Shown: positions 8,469 to 17,739, counted from the stretch's first letter. The stretch is DNA of 64,000 nt from Frigoribacterium sp. ACAM 257 (GCF_007954365.1 NZ_VOLO01000003.1:434001-498000); one strand, 5' to 3'. The notes: generated by a model from the letters alone, not told the origin. A program made the numbers and translations.

Positions 8469-10226
8469 GTGGCAGACACCGTCGCCGACCAGATCATCGC
8501 CCAGCTCGTGGCCGCAGGGGTACGGCGCATCTACGGGATCGTCGGCGACAGCCTCAACCCGATCGTCGACGCGGTGCGCCGCACCGGTGGCTCGGCGAAG
8601 GGCGGCATCGACTGGATCCACGTGCGCAACGAGGAGGCCGCCGCGTTCATGGCCTCCGGCGACGCCCAGATGAGCGGTGAGCTCGCCGTCTGCGCAGGCT
8701 CGTGCGGCCCCGGCAACCTGCACCTCATCAACGGCCTCTACGACGCGCACCGGAGCCGCGCGAAGGTGCTCGCGATCGCGAGCCACATCCCGAGCGCGAT
8801 GATCGGCACCGACTACTTCCAGGAGACGCACCCCGACCGGCTCTTCGTCGAGTGCTCGGGCTACTCGGAGATGATCTCGACGGCCGTGCAGTCGCCGTCG
8901 GTCGTCGCCTCCGCCATCCGGCACGCGGTGGCCGGCCACGGCGTCAGCGTCGTCACGCTGCCCGGCGACGTCGCCGAGCTGGAGGCGCAGGGCGCGACCC
9001 CGCCCCACCTCACGACCCGTGCACCCGAGCTCGTCCCCGCGCAGGAGGACGTGCAGGCCCTCGCCGACGCGATCAACGCCGCCGGCACCGTCGCGTTCTT
9101 CGTCGGCGAGGGCGGTCGCGGCGCACACGACGAGATCATCGAGCTCGCCGGGGTGGTCGGCGCGCCGATCGGCCACAGCCTGCGCGGCAAGGACGTCATC
9201 CAGCACGACAACCCCTACGACGTCGGCATGACCGGCCTGCTCGGCTACGGGGCAGCTCACGCAGGCATCCACGACGCGGACCTGCTCGTGCTGCTCGGCA
9301 CCGACTTCCCGTACCCCCAGTTCCTGCCCGACGGCGACCAGGTGCAGATCGCCCAGGTCGACGTCGAGGCGGCCGTGATCGGTCGTCGCGCGACGGTGCA
9401 CGTGCCGGTGCACGGCGCCGTGCTGCCGACCCTGCGGATGCTGCAGCCGCTGGTGAAGCCCAAGAAGAGCCGCCGGTTCCTCGACAAGACGCTGAAGAAG
9501 CACGAGAAGCTGATGGGCAGCGTCGTCGGCGCTTACACGAAGAAGGCCGAGACGCTGGTGCCGATCCACCCCGAGTACGCGGCGTCGATCCTCGACGAGA
9601 TCGCCGCCGACGACGCGATCTTCACCGCCGACACGGGCATGGCCAACGTCTGGGCCGCCCGGTACATCACGCCGACGGTCGGCCGTCGCGTCTTCGGCTC
9701 GTACCTGCACGGCTCGATGGCGAACGCCCTGCCGCACGCGCTCGGCGCCCAGCTCGCGTTCCCCGGTCGTCAGGTCGTCTCGATGTCGGGCGACGGCGGG
9801 CTCTCGATGCTGATGGGAGAGCTGATCACCGCGAAGATGTACGAGATCCCCGTCAAGATCGTCGTCTTCAACAACTCGACCCTGGGTCTCGTCAAGCTCG
9901 AGATGCTCGTCGACGGCTACCCCGACTTCGGCGTCGACGTGCCCTACGTCGACTACGCCGCCGTCGCCCGCTCCATCGGGATCCACGCCGTGCACGTCGA
10001 CCATCCGGGCGACCTCCGCGACGGCTTCGAGGCCGTGTTCGAGCACGACGGACCGGCGCTGATCGACATCGCGACCGACCCTCAGGCGCTCTCGCTGCCG
10101 CCCGCGATCACCGGGGCGCAGGTGAAGGGCTTCTCGCTCGCCATGTCGAAGATCGTGATGAACGGAGGTGCGGGCGAGGTCGTGTCGATGGCGCGCTCGA
10201 ACCTGCGCAACGTGCCGCGGCCGTAG
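8469..10226 (+). CDS. poxB: Pyruvate dehydrogenase (quinone)/pyruvate oxidase, ThDP-dependent
   Basis: A 585-residue thiamine-diphosphate enzyme with the three usual domains: pyrimidine-binding (VRNEEAAAFMASGDAQMSGELAV, with the catalytic glutamate), central FAD-binding, and PP-binding (SMSGDGGLSMLMGELITAKM, then FNNSTLGLVKLEM, the GDG...NN motif). Length and motifs match PoxB, which oxidises pyruvate to acetate and CO2 and passes electrons to the quinone pool at the membrane. GTG at 8469 follows AGGAGGACCCC. The membrane-binding C-terminus is present as a helical tail. Acetolactate synthase is an alternative family but the N-terminal region fits PoxB better. Confidence 0.85.
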   Translation: MADTVADQIIAQLVAAGVRRIYGIVGDSLNPIVDAVRRTGGSAKGGIDWIHVRNEEAAAFMASGDAQMSGELAVCAGSCGPGNLHLINGLYDAHRSRAKVLAIASHIPSAMIGTDYFQETHPDRLFVECSGYSEMISTAVQSPSVVASAIRHAVAGHGVSVVTLPGDVAELEAQGATPPHLTTRAPELVPAQEDVQALADAINAAGTVAFFVGEGGRGAHDEIIELAGVVGAPIGHSLRGKDVIQHDNPYDVGMTGLLGYGAAHAGIHDADLLVLLGTDFPYPQFLPDGDQVQIAQVDVEAAVIGRRATVHVPVHGAVLPTLRMLQPLVKPKKSRRFLDKTLKKHEKLMGSVVGAYTKKAETLVPIHPEYAASILDEIAADDAIFTADTGMANVWAARYITPTVGRRVFGSYLHGSMANALPHALGAQLAFPGRQVVSMSGDGGLSMLMGELITAKMYEIPVKIVVFNNSTLGLVKLEMLVDGYPDFGVDVPYVDYAAVARSIGIHAVHVDHPGDLRDGFEAVFEHDGPALIDIATDPQALSLPPAITGAQVKGFSLAMSKIVMNGGAGEVVSMARSNLRNVPRP

Positions 10227-10237
10227 GGGGCTGTGCC

Positions 10238-10297
10238 CAGAGCGGAGGAGGCGCGGCGCCGGTCCCCGGGGACCGGCGCCGCGCCTCCTCCGCTCTG
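10238..10297. terminator. Perfect 60-bp palindrome between convergent genes
   Basis: Every base from 10238 to 10297 pairs with its partner, giving 30-bp arms with no loop, centred on CCCCGGGG. The arms contain GGAGGAGGCGCGGCGCCGGT. It sits between the convergent poxB and maltokinase genes, where a bidirectional terminator is expected, but it is far longer and more perfect than needed. Related palindromes lie at 35718-35755 and 59907-59942. Confidence 0.75.
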
Positions 10298-10340
10298 CCA
10301 CCAGCGCGCGTGGCCCGAGGGCAGAGGCGGCGGTGCAGGC

Positions 10341-11696
10341 TCAGCCCGCGCGGCGGCCCGAGCGCGCGACGAGCCGCGCGACCGCGGCGAGCGGGATGCC
10401 GATCCAGTCGGGCCGGTTCCGCTTCTCGTAGATGGCCTCGTACACGGCCTTGTCGATCTCGAACGCGTCGAGCAGGGCGCGCTGGGCGCGCACGTCGACC
10501 CCCGAGGAGGCGATGTACCCGTCGACGAAGGCCACCCGGGAGTCGTGTGCCCACGCCGCGGCGTCGACCGGCGGGGTCTGCTGTGCGAGCGAGCCCGCGA
10601 CGTAGTCGAACGAGCGCAGCATGCCCGCGATGTCGCGCAGCACGAGGTCGGCACGAGAGCGCTCGGGCATCGGCCGCAGCGGCTCGCCCTCGAAGTCGAG
10701 CAGCGTCCAGCCGCGGCTGGGCGACTTGAGCGCCTGGCCGAGGTGCAGATCGCCGTGGATCCGCTGGAGGCGCGGCCACGTCAGCGACTCGGCCGCGTCG
10801 TAGACGGCGAGGACCGCCTCCTCGTGCTCGGCGATCTCGGGCACCTCGCGGGCCGCGATCGAGATGCGGCGTCGCATGCTGGTCAGGGCCTCGGCGACGG
10901 CGGAGTTGTCGGCGTCGACCGTGCCGAGCTGCTCCGCCAGGGTGGCGTGCACCTCGGCGACGGCGGTGCCGAGCTCACGGGCGGACACGGTGAAGTCCTC
11001 GCCGGCACCGGCGGCGTCGAGGGCGACGCGCCAGGCGTCCTCGGCCCCGGCGAGGAACTCCTGTGAGAAGGCGAGGTGCCCGCGCGCCTCGCCGTGGTCG
11101 CGGCCCGGGTCGGGCCAGGTGGCGTGCAGCGAGCCGAACGTCGTCGGGACCCGCGTCGAGCCGCCCTCGGTCAGGGCTGCCTGGGTCGTGACATCGGGGT
11201 TGTCGCCGTGGTGCAGCACCCGGAACACCTTCGCGATGGCGTGCTCGACGGGCCCGCCCTCGAGGTCGTAGATGATCGAGGTGTTGGACTGCTCGCCCTT
11301 CAGCACGCGCGACCTGCGCACCCGGCCGGCCTCGACGAGCGGCGTGCCGTCGACCACGACGTCGGACCCGTCCACGTGGGCACGGCTCGACATCAGCTCG
11401 AAGAGGTGCTTCGCATACGCGGGGTCGTGCGGGGCGTCGTAGAGGTAAAGGTCGTCGGCCGAGCCGATGAACGCCGCGTCGCCGCCGGGCAGCGGGGTGC
11501 GCCGCGCGACGACGGGCACCTGGTAGAGCACGGGCAGCTCGGGCGCCTCGTCGATCACGAGCAGCGTCATCGCGAGGACGCCGTCGAGATCGGCCTCGAA
11601 CGAGCCGATCACCCGGATCGCGGGCGCGCTGCCCTTCGTGGCGTACCAGCGCTGTCGCGCCATCCATCCGGCAAGGGTCGGGGCGACGTCGCTCAT
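10341..11696 (-). CDS. mak: Maltokinase
   Basis: A 451-residue protein close to the usual length of actinobacterial maltokinase (Mak/Pep2). It starts with the characteristic MARQRWYATKG segment of the N-terminal cap, continues with VLKGEQSNTSIIYDL (glycine-rich loop region), and has RIHGDLHLGQAL and TLLDFEGEP as catalytic and metal-binding motifs. The enzyme phosphorylates maltose to maltose 1-phosphate with ATP, feeding GlgE alpha-glucan synthesis and linking to TreS. treS, glgE and glgB are not in this window, so mak is detached from its common cluster here. It reads towards poxB. Confidence 0.9.
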   Translation of the reverse strand: MSDVAPTLAGWMARQRWYATKGSAPAIRVIGSFEADLDGVLAMTLLVIDEAPELPVLYQVPVVARRTPLPGGDAAFIGSADDLYLYDAPHDPAYAKHLFELMSSRAHVDGSDVVVDGTPLVEAGRVRRSRVLKGEQSNTSIIYDLEGGPVEHAIAKVFRVLHHGDNPDVTTQAALTEGGSTRVPTTFGSLHATWPDPGRDHGEARGHLAFSQEFLAGAEDAWRVALDAAGAGEDFTVSARELGTAVAEVHATLAEQLGTVDADNSAVAEALTSMRRRISIAAREVPEIAEHEEAVLAVYDAAESLTWPRLQRIHGDLHLGQALKSPSRGWTLLDFEGEPLRPMPERSRADLVLRDIAGMLRSFDYVAGSLAQQTPPVDAAAWAHDSRVAFVDGYIASSGVDVRAQRALLDAFEIDKAVYEAIYEKRNRPDWIGIPLAAVARLVARSGRRAG

Positions 11697-11784
11697 CCCC
11701 CGACCCTACGCCCGCGGACGGCTTCGGAGACCGGCGGACTCGGAGCCCGGCAGGCTCGGAGACCGGCCGACTAGAACGGTGTGC

Positions 11785-12567
11785 ATGAGCACCCGCGAGC
11801 AGACCGAGATCGAGCGCAAGTACGACGTCGGCGCGGAGGCGGTCGTCCCCGACCTCGACGGCGTCACGAGCAGGGCCGACCTCGCGGGAGGTGCCGGCCC
11901 TGTCCTCGAGGTCGCCCGCGTCGAGCGCGACGCCCCCGCGCACCTGCGGGCCGTCTACCACGACACGGAGGACCACCTCCTGCTGGCTGCTCACATCACG
12001 CTGCGGCGACGGACGGGCGGTCACGACGAGGGCTGGCACCTCAAGCTGCCGCCCGTGGCCGCCGGCTCGGCCTCGAGCGGTCAGAAAACGTCGTCGGAGC
12101 GTACGGGAGCAACCGGAACCGACCACTCGGCGGCGGACTCGTCCGCCGGCGAGCCCGGCGGCAGCACCCGGGGGAGGCGCGAGGTGCACGCGCCCCTCGG
12201 CTCGGAGGGCGAGGGAGTCCCCGCCGAGCTGCTCGCCCGCGTCGCGGAGCAGATCGGCGGCCGGTCGGTCGCGCCCGTGATCGTGCTCGAGACGACTCGC
12301 ACGGCGACGACGCTGCTCGACGTCGCCGGTGCGGCCCTGGCCGAGCTCGCCGACGACGTCGTCACGGCGACGGTGTCGAGTCGAGAGGGCACCGAGCCTG
12401 TCGTCCGTCGCTGGCGCGAGTGGGAGGCGGAGCTCGCCCCGGGCGTCGACGGCCCGTCGGGAGACGCCCTGCTCGACGCGATCGAGGAACGTCTGCTCGC
12501 GGCCGGCGCGGTCCCGTCGGCATCGCGCTCCAAGCTCGCGCGCGGCCTCGGCGCCGAGCCCGCCTGA
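11785..12567 (+). CDS. CYTH domain protein
   Basis: A 260-residue protein beginning TEIERKY, the ExExK-type signature of the CYTH (CyaB/thiamine triphosphatase) tunnel fold; ITLRRRTGG and WHLKLP continue the charged strands that line the tunnel, and ARGL near the end is also typical. Members hydrolyse triphosphates such as thiamine triphosphate or inorganic triphosphate. A Ser/Gly/Thr-rich insert of about 40 residues (near residues 95-135) interrupts the barrel and is probably a surface loop. The CHAD domain often fused to CYTH is absent. It is divergent from maltokinase. Confidence 0.8.
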   Translation: MSTREQTEIERKYDVGAEAVVPDLDGVTSRADLAGGAGPVLEVARVERDAPAHLRAVYHDTEDHLLLAAHITLRRRTGGHDEGWHLKLPPVAAGSASSGQKTSSERTGATGTDHSAADSSAGEPGGSTRGRREVHAPLGSEGEGVPAELLARVAEQIGGRSVAPVIVLETTRTATTLLDVAGAALAELADDVVTATVSSREGTEPVVRRWREWEAELAPGVDGPSGDALLDAIEERLLAAGAVPSASRSKLARGLGAEPA

Positions 12568-12622
12568 CCCTGCCCGTTCCCGGCCTTGCCCGCTGGTCGG
12601 TGCTCCCGCAGCCACGGAACGG

Positions 12623-12694
12623 TCGAGGGCGGGTATTCCGGGTCGAGGGCGGGTGAGCGACGACCCGCCCCCGGCCCGGAATACGCGCCCTCAA
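12623..12694. repeat. GGTCGAGGGCGGGT inverted-repeat element, copy 1
   Basis: Two direct copies of GGTCGAGGGCGGGT (12621-12634, 12641-12654) are followed by their degenerate complement, giving about 31-bp arms with three to four mismatches. It lies between convergent genes. A related element is at 24339-24447. Confidence 0.7.
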
Positions 12695-12736
12695 GGTCGG
12701 GAGGCGGCGGCAGGTCTCCGGCGGCGGCGGCGGGCC

Positions 12737-13318
12737 TCAGGAGGAGGAGGGGACGCGGCGCGACGCCAGCAGGGCCTCGATCTTGCGCACGGTCGCGTCG
12801 TTGCGGACAGTGACCGGCACGGCGAGCGACCGCCACCACGCGGCGGGCACGCGACTGGCGAGGACGCCGTCGGGCAGCCACTGGTAGACGGCCTCGCCCG
12901 TCACGACCATCAGCTCGGGGGCGAGGTCGGACGCAGGAGGCGCCTCCTCGACCACGGGGCGCCCCGCCTGGGCGAACGCGACCGACAGCAGCTTCGCCTC
13001 GCGAGACCCGTCGCGCAGCGGGTTCGCCGCCGCGATCCGTGCGAACGCGTCTCCGCCGAGCACGACGAGGTCGGCGTCGACGCCCGTGCGCTCCCGGACG
13101 GCTGCCCGGAGGGCGTCGGCGTCCTCGGCCCCGAGCGGACGATCGGCGGCGAACACGAGGTTGCCGCTGTTCAGCAGCGTGGCGGCGCGCTCGTGTCCGA
13201 GCTGTTCGGCGGCCGCTCGCAGCTCGACCATGGGCACGCGCTTCGCCGTCCCGACGTTGATGCCGCGCAGCAGCGCGACGTGGTCCGGCCTGCCCGGGTC
13301 CCGCACGTCGTCGTCCAC
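12737..13318 (-). CDS. DUF1697 family protein
   Basis: A 193-residue protein with the DUF1697 signatures HVALLRGINVGTAKRVPM near the start, TLLNSGNLVF and a C-terminal TVRNDATVRKI. The family is widespread and has a two-domain ferredoxin-like fold, but no established function. The gene begins seven bases before the stop of oligopeptidase B would be reached on the same strand side (it lies downstream of that gene, 13325), so the two are probably cotranscribed in the order oligopeptidase B then DUF1697... the spacing is 6 bp. Confidence 0.8.
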   Translation of the reverse strand: MDDDVRDPGRPDHVALLRGINVGTAKRVPMVELRAAAEQLGHERAATLLNSGNLVFAADRPLGAEDADALRAAVRERTGVDADLVVLGGDAFARIAAANPLRDGSREAKLLSVAFAQAGRPVVEEAPPASDLAPELMVVTGEAVYQWLPDGVLASRVPAAWWRSLAVPVTVRNDATVRKIEALLASRRVPSSS

Positions 13319-13324
13319 GTCGGC

Positions 13325-15433
13325 CTACGCGCGACCCAGCACGTCGAGCAGCCAGGCGAGCTCGAACGCCCGTTCGCGCCACGACTCGTAGCGTCCGCTG
13401 ACGCCGCCGTGGCCCGCCGACATCTCTGTCTTGAGCAGCACGGGAGCGCCGACGTCGCGCAGCCGCGCCGTCCACTTCGCGGGCTCGACGTAGAGCACCC
13501 GGGTGTCGTTCAGCGAGGTGACCGCGAGGATGCGCGGGTACGTCGCCCCCTCGCGCACGTTCTCGTACGGCGTGTAGCTCGCCATGTACTCGTACACCTC
13601 GGGGTCGTGCAGGGGGTCGCCCCACTCGTCCCACTCGATCACGGTGAGGGGCAGCGACGGGTCGAGGATGCTCGTCAGCGCGTCGACGAACGGCACCGCC
13701 GCGACGATGCCGGCGAAGCGCTCGGGCGCGATGTTGGCCACGGCGCCCATCAGCAGGCCGCCGGCGCTGCCGCCCTCGGCGACCAGCAGCTCGGGGCTGG
13801 TGCGGCCCTCGGCGATCAGGTGGTCGGCGACGTCGACGAAGTCGGTGAAGGTGTTCTTCTTCGACAGGGTCTTGCCCTGTTCGTACCAGGCGCGGCCCAT
13901 CTCACCGCCGCCGCGCACGTGCGCGACCGCGAAGACCACGCCGCGGTCGAGCAGCGAGAGGCGGGCGACGCTGAAGCCCGGGTCGATGCTGTGCTCGTAC
14001 GAGCCGTAGCCGTAGAGGTGCAGCGGGGCGGGCTCGCCGACCCGGACGGCGTCGCGACGCCAGACGAGCGAGATCGGGATGCGGGTGCCGTCCGCGGCCG
14101 TCGCCCACTCGCGGGCCTGCTGGTAGTCGGCGGGGTCGTAGTCGCCGAGCACGACCTGGCGCTTGAGCACACGGCGCTCGCCGTTGCGGACGTCGAGGTC
14201 GACGACGGTCGAGGGGGTCGTGAACGAGGTGTGGACGAACCGCACGGTCGGCTGGGCGAACTCCGGGCCGCCCGAGGCCCCTGCCGAGAACAGCGGCTCG
14301 TCGAACTCGACCTCGACCGGCTCTCCGATGCCGTCCGGCCCGAGGGGGACGACCGAGAACCGGGGCAGCGCCTCGCGCCGGTACTCGACGACGAGGTGGC
14401 CGGCGAAGGCGTCGACCGACTCCAGCCGGACGGAGGAGCTCTGCGGCACGACGACCTGGCGGTCGGTCGTCGAGGTCGGGTCGTCGGCCGGCACGTCGAC
14501 GAGCTCGAAGTTCTCGGCACCGTCGTTGTGGACGACGAGGAGGCGGTCGCTGCCCGCGATCACGGCGTGCTCCACCTCGTACTCGACGCCCTCTCGGCGG
14601 GGCCAGACGACCCGGAACTCGCCGGTCGGGTGGGTCGCGTCCAGGAGCCAGGTCTCGCTCGTGATCTTCGAGCCCATCTCGATCAACAGGTACTGGCGGC
14701 TGCGGGTGAGGCCGACGCCGATCCAGTAGCGCTCGTCGGGCTCGGTCATCACGACGACGTCGTCGCCCGTCGTGCCGACGCGGTGACGCCAGATCGTGTC
14801 GGGACGCCACGCCTCGTCGACGGTCGGGTAGAAGATCCACTCGCCGGTCGCGTCGAACACGGCGCCCGGCGCGGTGTCCTCGACACGGTCGTCGAGGTCG
14901 CGGCCGGTCTCGAGGTCACGGACGCGCAGCAGGTAGCGCTCGTCTCCCGTCGTGTCGACGGCCCAGGCCAGGCGGGTGCCGTCGGCGGAGACGTCGAAGC
15001 TGCCGAGCGAGAAGAAGTCGTGCCCCTCGGCCTCGACGTTGCCGTCGAGCAGCACCTGCTCGCCCTCGGCGGGGCGGTCGGCGGCGATCGCCGGGGGAGT
15101 CCAGTCGTCCGGCCCGGAGATCGGTGCGCGGCAGTGGATGCCGTACTGCTCGCCCTCGGCGGTGCGCGAGTAGTACCACCAGGAGCCTTCGCGGACAGGA
15201 ACGCCGAGGTCGGTCTCCTGCACGCGCCCCTTGATCTCCTCGAAGATCGTCTCGCGAAGGGCTGCCAAGTGGTCGGTCTGCTCGGCCGTGTAGGCGTTCT
15301 CGGCCTCGAGGTGGGCGATCACCTCGGGGTCCTCCTTGTCGCGCAGCCACTCGTAGGCGTCCACGACGTCGTGGCCGTGGTGGCTCCGGACGACGGGCTT
15401 CTGCGGGGCACGGGGAGGGGTGAGGGAGGCCAT
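13325..15433 (-). CDS. ptrB: Oligopeptidase B (S9 family serine peptidase)
   Basis: A 702-residue S9A peptidase. The N-terminal 400 residues form the beta-propeller that restricts entry to short peptides (YEWLRDKEDPEV is the usual opening); the C-terminal domain is an alpha/beta hydrolase with the nucleophile in GGSAGG, aspartate in NDTRVLYVEPAKW and histidine in SAGHGG. Length and order match oligopeptidase B, which cuts after basic residues in small cytosolic peptides; no signal peptide is present. Acidic residues needed for Arg/Lys preference were not checked individually, so prolyl oligopeptidase remains a weaker alternative. Confidence 0.85.
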   Translation of the reverse strand: MASLTPPRAPQKPVVRSHHGHDVVDAYEWLRDKEDPEVIAHLEAENAYTAEQTDHLAALRETIFEEIKGRVQETDLGVPVREGSWWYYSRTAEGEQYGIHCRAPISGPDDWTPPAIAADRPAEGEQVLLDGNVEAEGHDFFSLGSFDVSADGTRLAWAVDTTGDERYLLRVRDLETGRDLDDRVEDTAPGAVFDATGEWIFYPTVDEAWRPDTIWRHRVGTTGDDVVVMTEPDERYWIGVGLTRSRQYLLIEMGSKITSETWLLDATHPTGEFRVVWPRREGVEYEVEHAVIAGSDRLLVVHNDGAENFELVDVPADDPTSTTDRQVVVPQSSSVRLESVDAFAGHLVVEYRREALPRFSVVPLGPDGIGEPVEVEFDEPLFSAGASGGPEFAQPTVRFVHTSFTTPSTVVDLDVRNGERRVLKRQVVLGDYDPADYQQAREWATAADGTRIPISLVWRRDAVRVGEPAPLHLYGYGSYEHSIDPGFSVARLSLLDRGVVFAVAHVRGGGEMGRAWYEQGKTLSKKNTFTDFVDVADHLIAEGRTSPELLVAEGGSAGGLLMGAVANIAPERFAGIVAAVPFVDALTSILDPSLPLTVIEWDEWGDPLHDPEVYEYMASYTPYENVREGATYPRILAVTSLNDTRVLYVEPAKWTARLRDVGAPVLLKTEMSAGHGGVSGRYESWRERAFELAWLLDVLGRA

Positions 15434-15492
15434 CGGGCCAGCCTAGCCAGGCTGCAGCGTCGTGCTCCGGCTCCCGGCTCCCGGCTCCCGGC

Positions 15493-16320
15493 TCAGACCC
15501 TGCGGTCGGACCCCGTGAGGCCGTCCTGCTCGGGCACGTCGGGGTATTCGTCGGAGGCGACGTGGCTGTCGGCCGGGTCGGGAGCCGCCTCCTGTCGGCG
15601 GATCTCCGACGCCGCCTCCGGGGTGCCGGCCTTCTCGGCACCGCCGGCGGTCCGGACGCCGGGCAGCGTGGCGAGGCCGTCGAGGTCGTCGTCCGGCACC
15701 TCGGCCGGGTCGGGCAGGTCGGCGGGGTCGGGCTGGTCGGCGTGCGCGTCGCTGGTCATGCGGGCGACGGTACCCGCGCCTCCGGGCCGCAGTCCGTCGT
15801 CAGCCAGCAGGGTCGTCGGGGCCCGCAGCCCCGCGACGGTCGGGGCGAGGTGCGCCTCGCCCGGCTCGAGGTCGGCGATGGCCCGACGCGGGTCGCGGAG
15901 GCGCCGGACGCTCTCGTTGAGCCGGGCGTGCAGCTGCATGAGGTGGAGGCGGTAGAGGTCGGGTGCGTCTTCGCTGTCGTCGAGGAACGTGTTGCAGGCC
16001 AGCGTCATCTCGTTGAGCACCGGCAACGCGGTCGAGCGCGGCCGCGTGCGACGACGGGCGGCACGGATGACGCCCCGCAGCGCGCCGATCGACCGCCGGG
16101 CGTGCTGCCAGTCGGGGTCGCGCGTCGCCGCGTCGGGGCTGCGCGTCGCCGAGACGCGGCGCAGGACGCGCCGGAAGTGGATCTCGGTCACCAGCTCGTT
16201 GAGGGCCGAGGCCTCGGCCCGACGCGACTCCAGAAGGCGCACGAGCAGGTTCGACCCGAAGGCCGCCCCGGCGCCGAGGAACGCGCCGAGCGTCACGGTG
16301 AGGACGTCGCTCCAGATCAT
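15493..16320 (-). CDS. Hypothetical membrane-anchored protein
   Basis: A 275-residue protein of unknown function. One membrane segment lies at the very start (DVLTVTLGAFLGAGAAFGSNLLV), followed by an Arg-rich helical region to about residue 175 and an acidic, Pro/Asp-rich tail (residues about 190-275) that looks disordered. The helical part resembles small actinobacterial proteins that start with a single anchor, but no named family is recognised. An internal ATG before MTSDAHADQ could be read as a separate start, but frame and composition are continuous. Confidence 0.5.
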   Translation of the reverse strand: MIWSDVLTVTLGAFLGAGAAFGSNLLVRLLESRRAEASALNELVTEIHFRRVLRRVSATRSPDAATRDPDWQHARRSIGALRGVIRAARRRTRPRSTALPVLNEMTLACNTFLDDSEDAPDLYRLHLMQLHARLNESVRRLRDPRRAIADLEPGEAHLAPTVAGLRAPTTLLADDGLRPGGAGTVARMTSDAHADQPDPADLPDPAEVPDDDLDGLATLPGVRTAGGAEKAGTPEAASEIRRQEAAPDPADSHVASDEYPDVPEQDGLTGSDRRV

Positions 16321-16372
16321 GCGGCCACGCTAGCCGCGACCCCCGACAGCGCTTCACCGACACCGCGACCGG

Positions 16373-16723
16373 TCAGTGCGACGCCGCGTCGATCCGCCCC
16401 ATCAGCGACCACACGGCCCGCGACAGCTCCGGGTGCCACAGGGCCACCCCGCGGAGGAACCTCAGCTCGTCCTCCGCCCCGAGCCCGCCGGCGACGGGCA
16501 CGCCCTCGACGCCACGGGCGTCCGCGCGGATCCCGATCACGACCTGCTCGTCGACGGTCGGCAGCGACGGCACGACGTCCCACGGGTCCTCGCCGCCCCG
16601 GCAGCGCAGCTCGATGAGGGCGGCCAGTTCGTCGTGCGCCTCGGCCCGCAGCACCTCGAGGCTCCGACCGGCGCCGCGGAACTCCGGCACGCCGCCGCGG
16701 GGTGCGTCGGGCGTCTCGGGCAT
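16373..16723 (-). CDS. Hypothetical protein
   Basis: A 116-residue protein not recognised. The middle (AHDELAALIELRCRGGEDPWDVVPSLP) and end (LWHPELSRAVWSLMGRID) look helical and conserved-type rather than random, and codon use is like its neighbours. No membrane segment or metal motif is visible. The ATG at 16723 is chosen because upstream sequence overlaps the divergent Nudix gene's promoter area. Confidence 0.45.
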   Translation of the reverse strand: MPETPDAPRGGVPEFRGAGRSLEVLRAEAHDELAALIELRCRGGEDPWDVVPSLPTVDEQVVIGIRADARGVEGVPVAGGLGAEDELRFLRGVALWHPELSRAVWSLMGRIDAASH

Positions 16724-16793
16724 GACGACGACCCTACGCGGCGCCTCCCGCACGACTCCTCGGCGCCTCCTCGGCCTCGCTACCCTGGGCGCC

Positions 16794-17276
16794 ATGCCCT
16801 ACCGCGTCTGCGTCACGTACCTGCTCCGCGAGCGCGACGGGGTCGTCCAGGTGCTGCTCGGCCGAAAGAAGACCGGCCTCGGCGTCGGGTACCACGTCGG
16901 CCTCGGCGGCAAGCTGGAGCCCGGCGAGACGGCCCTCGAGGCCGCCGTCCGCGGGATCGCCGAGGAGGCGGGGGTGACGGTCGACCCTGCCGACCTCGAC
17001 CCCCGGGGCGAGCTGCTCTACCTCTTCCCCCACCGCGAGTCGTGGAGCCAGCGGTCGTCCGTCTTCGTCACGACGCGCTGGCGGGGCGAGCCGGTCGAGA
17101 GCGACGAGCTCGTGCCCGCGTGGCACGACGTCGTCGACCTGCCTCTCGGGGAGATGTGGGACGACGCGCGTCGCTGGCTGCCCGCGGTGCTCTCCGGGGG
17201 ACACGTGGCGCGCGAGTTCACCTTCGGCGACGACCTCGCGACGGTGGTCTCCGACCGGCCGCTGCCCGCCTCCTGA
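16794..17276 (+). CDS. Nudix hydrolase (MutT-like)
   Basis: A 160-residue Nudix protein. The box runs from GGKLEPGET to IAEEAGV: the first G, the E after five residues, and the REUxEE helix are present except that the RE pair reads RG (VRGIAEEAGV). The remaining glutamates that bind magnesium are intact, so activity is plausible. LLGRKKTGLGVGYHVGLGGKL resembles MTH1/MutT-type 8-oxo-dGTP hydrolases, so a nucleotide-pool cleansing role is likely but not certain. It is divergent from the hypothetical gene at 16373. Confidence 0.75.
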   Translation: MPYRVCVTYLLRERDGVVQVLLGRKKTGLGVGYHVGLGGKLEPGETALEAAVRGIAEEAGVTVDPADLDPRGELLYLFPHRESWSQRSSVFVTTRWRGEPVESDELVPAWHDVVDLPLGEMWDDARRWLPAVLSGGHVAREFTFGDDLATVVSDRPLPAS

Positions 17277-17433
17277 CGGCCCGCCGGGTCCGCAGAACGG
17301 AGGACTCCGGCGCGTTCTGCCCCCTCTCGGGTGCCCCCGCAAGAGGGGGACGCACGCCGGGGGCGGGATCCCTACAGTCGATCGAGACGAGTCATTCGGG
17401 TGACAGATCAACACGATCAGGAGAGAGTGCGAC

Positions 17434-17739
17434 ATGAGCGGACACCAGGCCGTCACGATCCGTGCGACACGCACGACGGGTGATGCGCGACGGTGGGCCG
17501 AGTTGTCCCTGACGACACCGCGATGGGTGGTGGCCCTCGGGTGGGCCACAGCCGTCGCCGCGGTCGTCGTGGGCGCCGTGCTGGGGAGCACGGGACTCGC
17601 ACTCTCCCTGATCGGCACCGCCGCGGTGCTCCTGCGCTTCGCGGTCGTCGCCGTCCGCTTCGCGCGCTCGGACCGGGCCGCCGAACAGGCCCTGCTCGCC
17701 AGGCGCGAAGCGGCTGCGGTCGCTGCCGGGAGCCGCTGA
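17434..17739 (+). CDS. Small two-helix membrane protein
   Basis: A 101-residue protein with two hydrophobic segments (WVVALGWATAVAAVVVGAVLG and LALSLIGTAAVLLRFAVVAV) and short basic ends. No family recognised. AGGAGAG lies seven bases before the ATG, and TACAGT at 17371 fits a -10 box, so the gene is probably real and separately transcribed. A strong hairpin follows at 17767. Confidence 0.55.
   Translation: MSGHQAVTIRATRTTGDARRWAELSLTTPRWVVALGWATAVAAVVVGAVLGSTGLALSLIGTAAVLLRFAVVAVRFARSDRAAEQALLARREAAAVAAGSR

Noticed and set aside
12329-15955. Long plus-strand open frame of more than 1,200 codons opposite oligopeptidase B
   Set aside because: It is antisense to two recognised genes, lacks any motif and has the Arg/Gly/Val-rich composition of GC-rich shadow frames.
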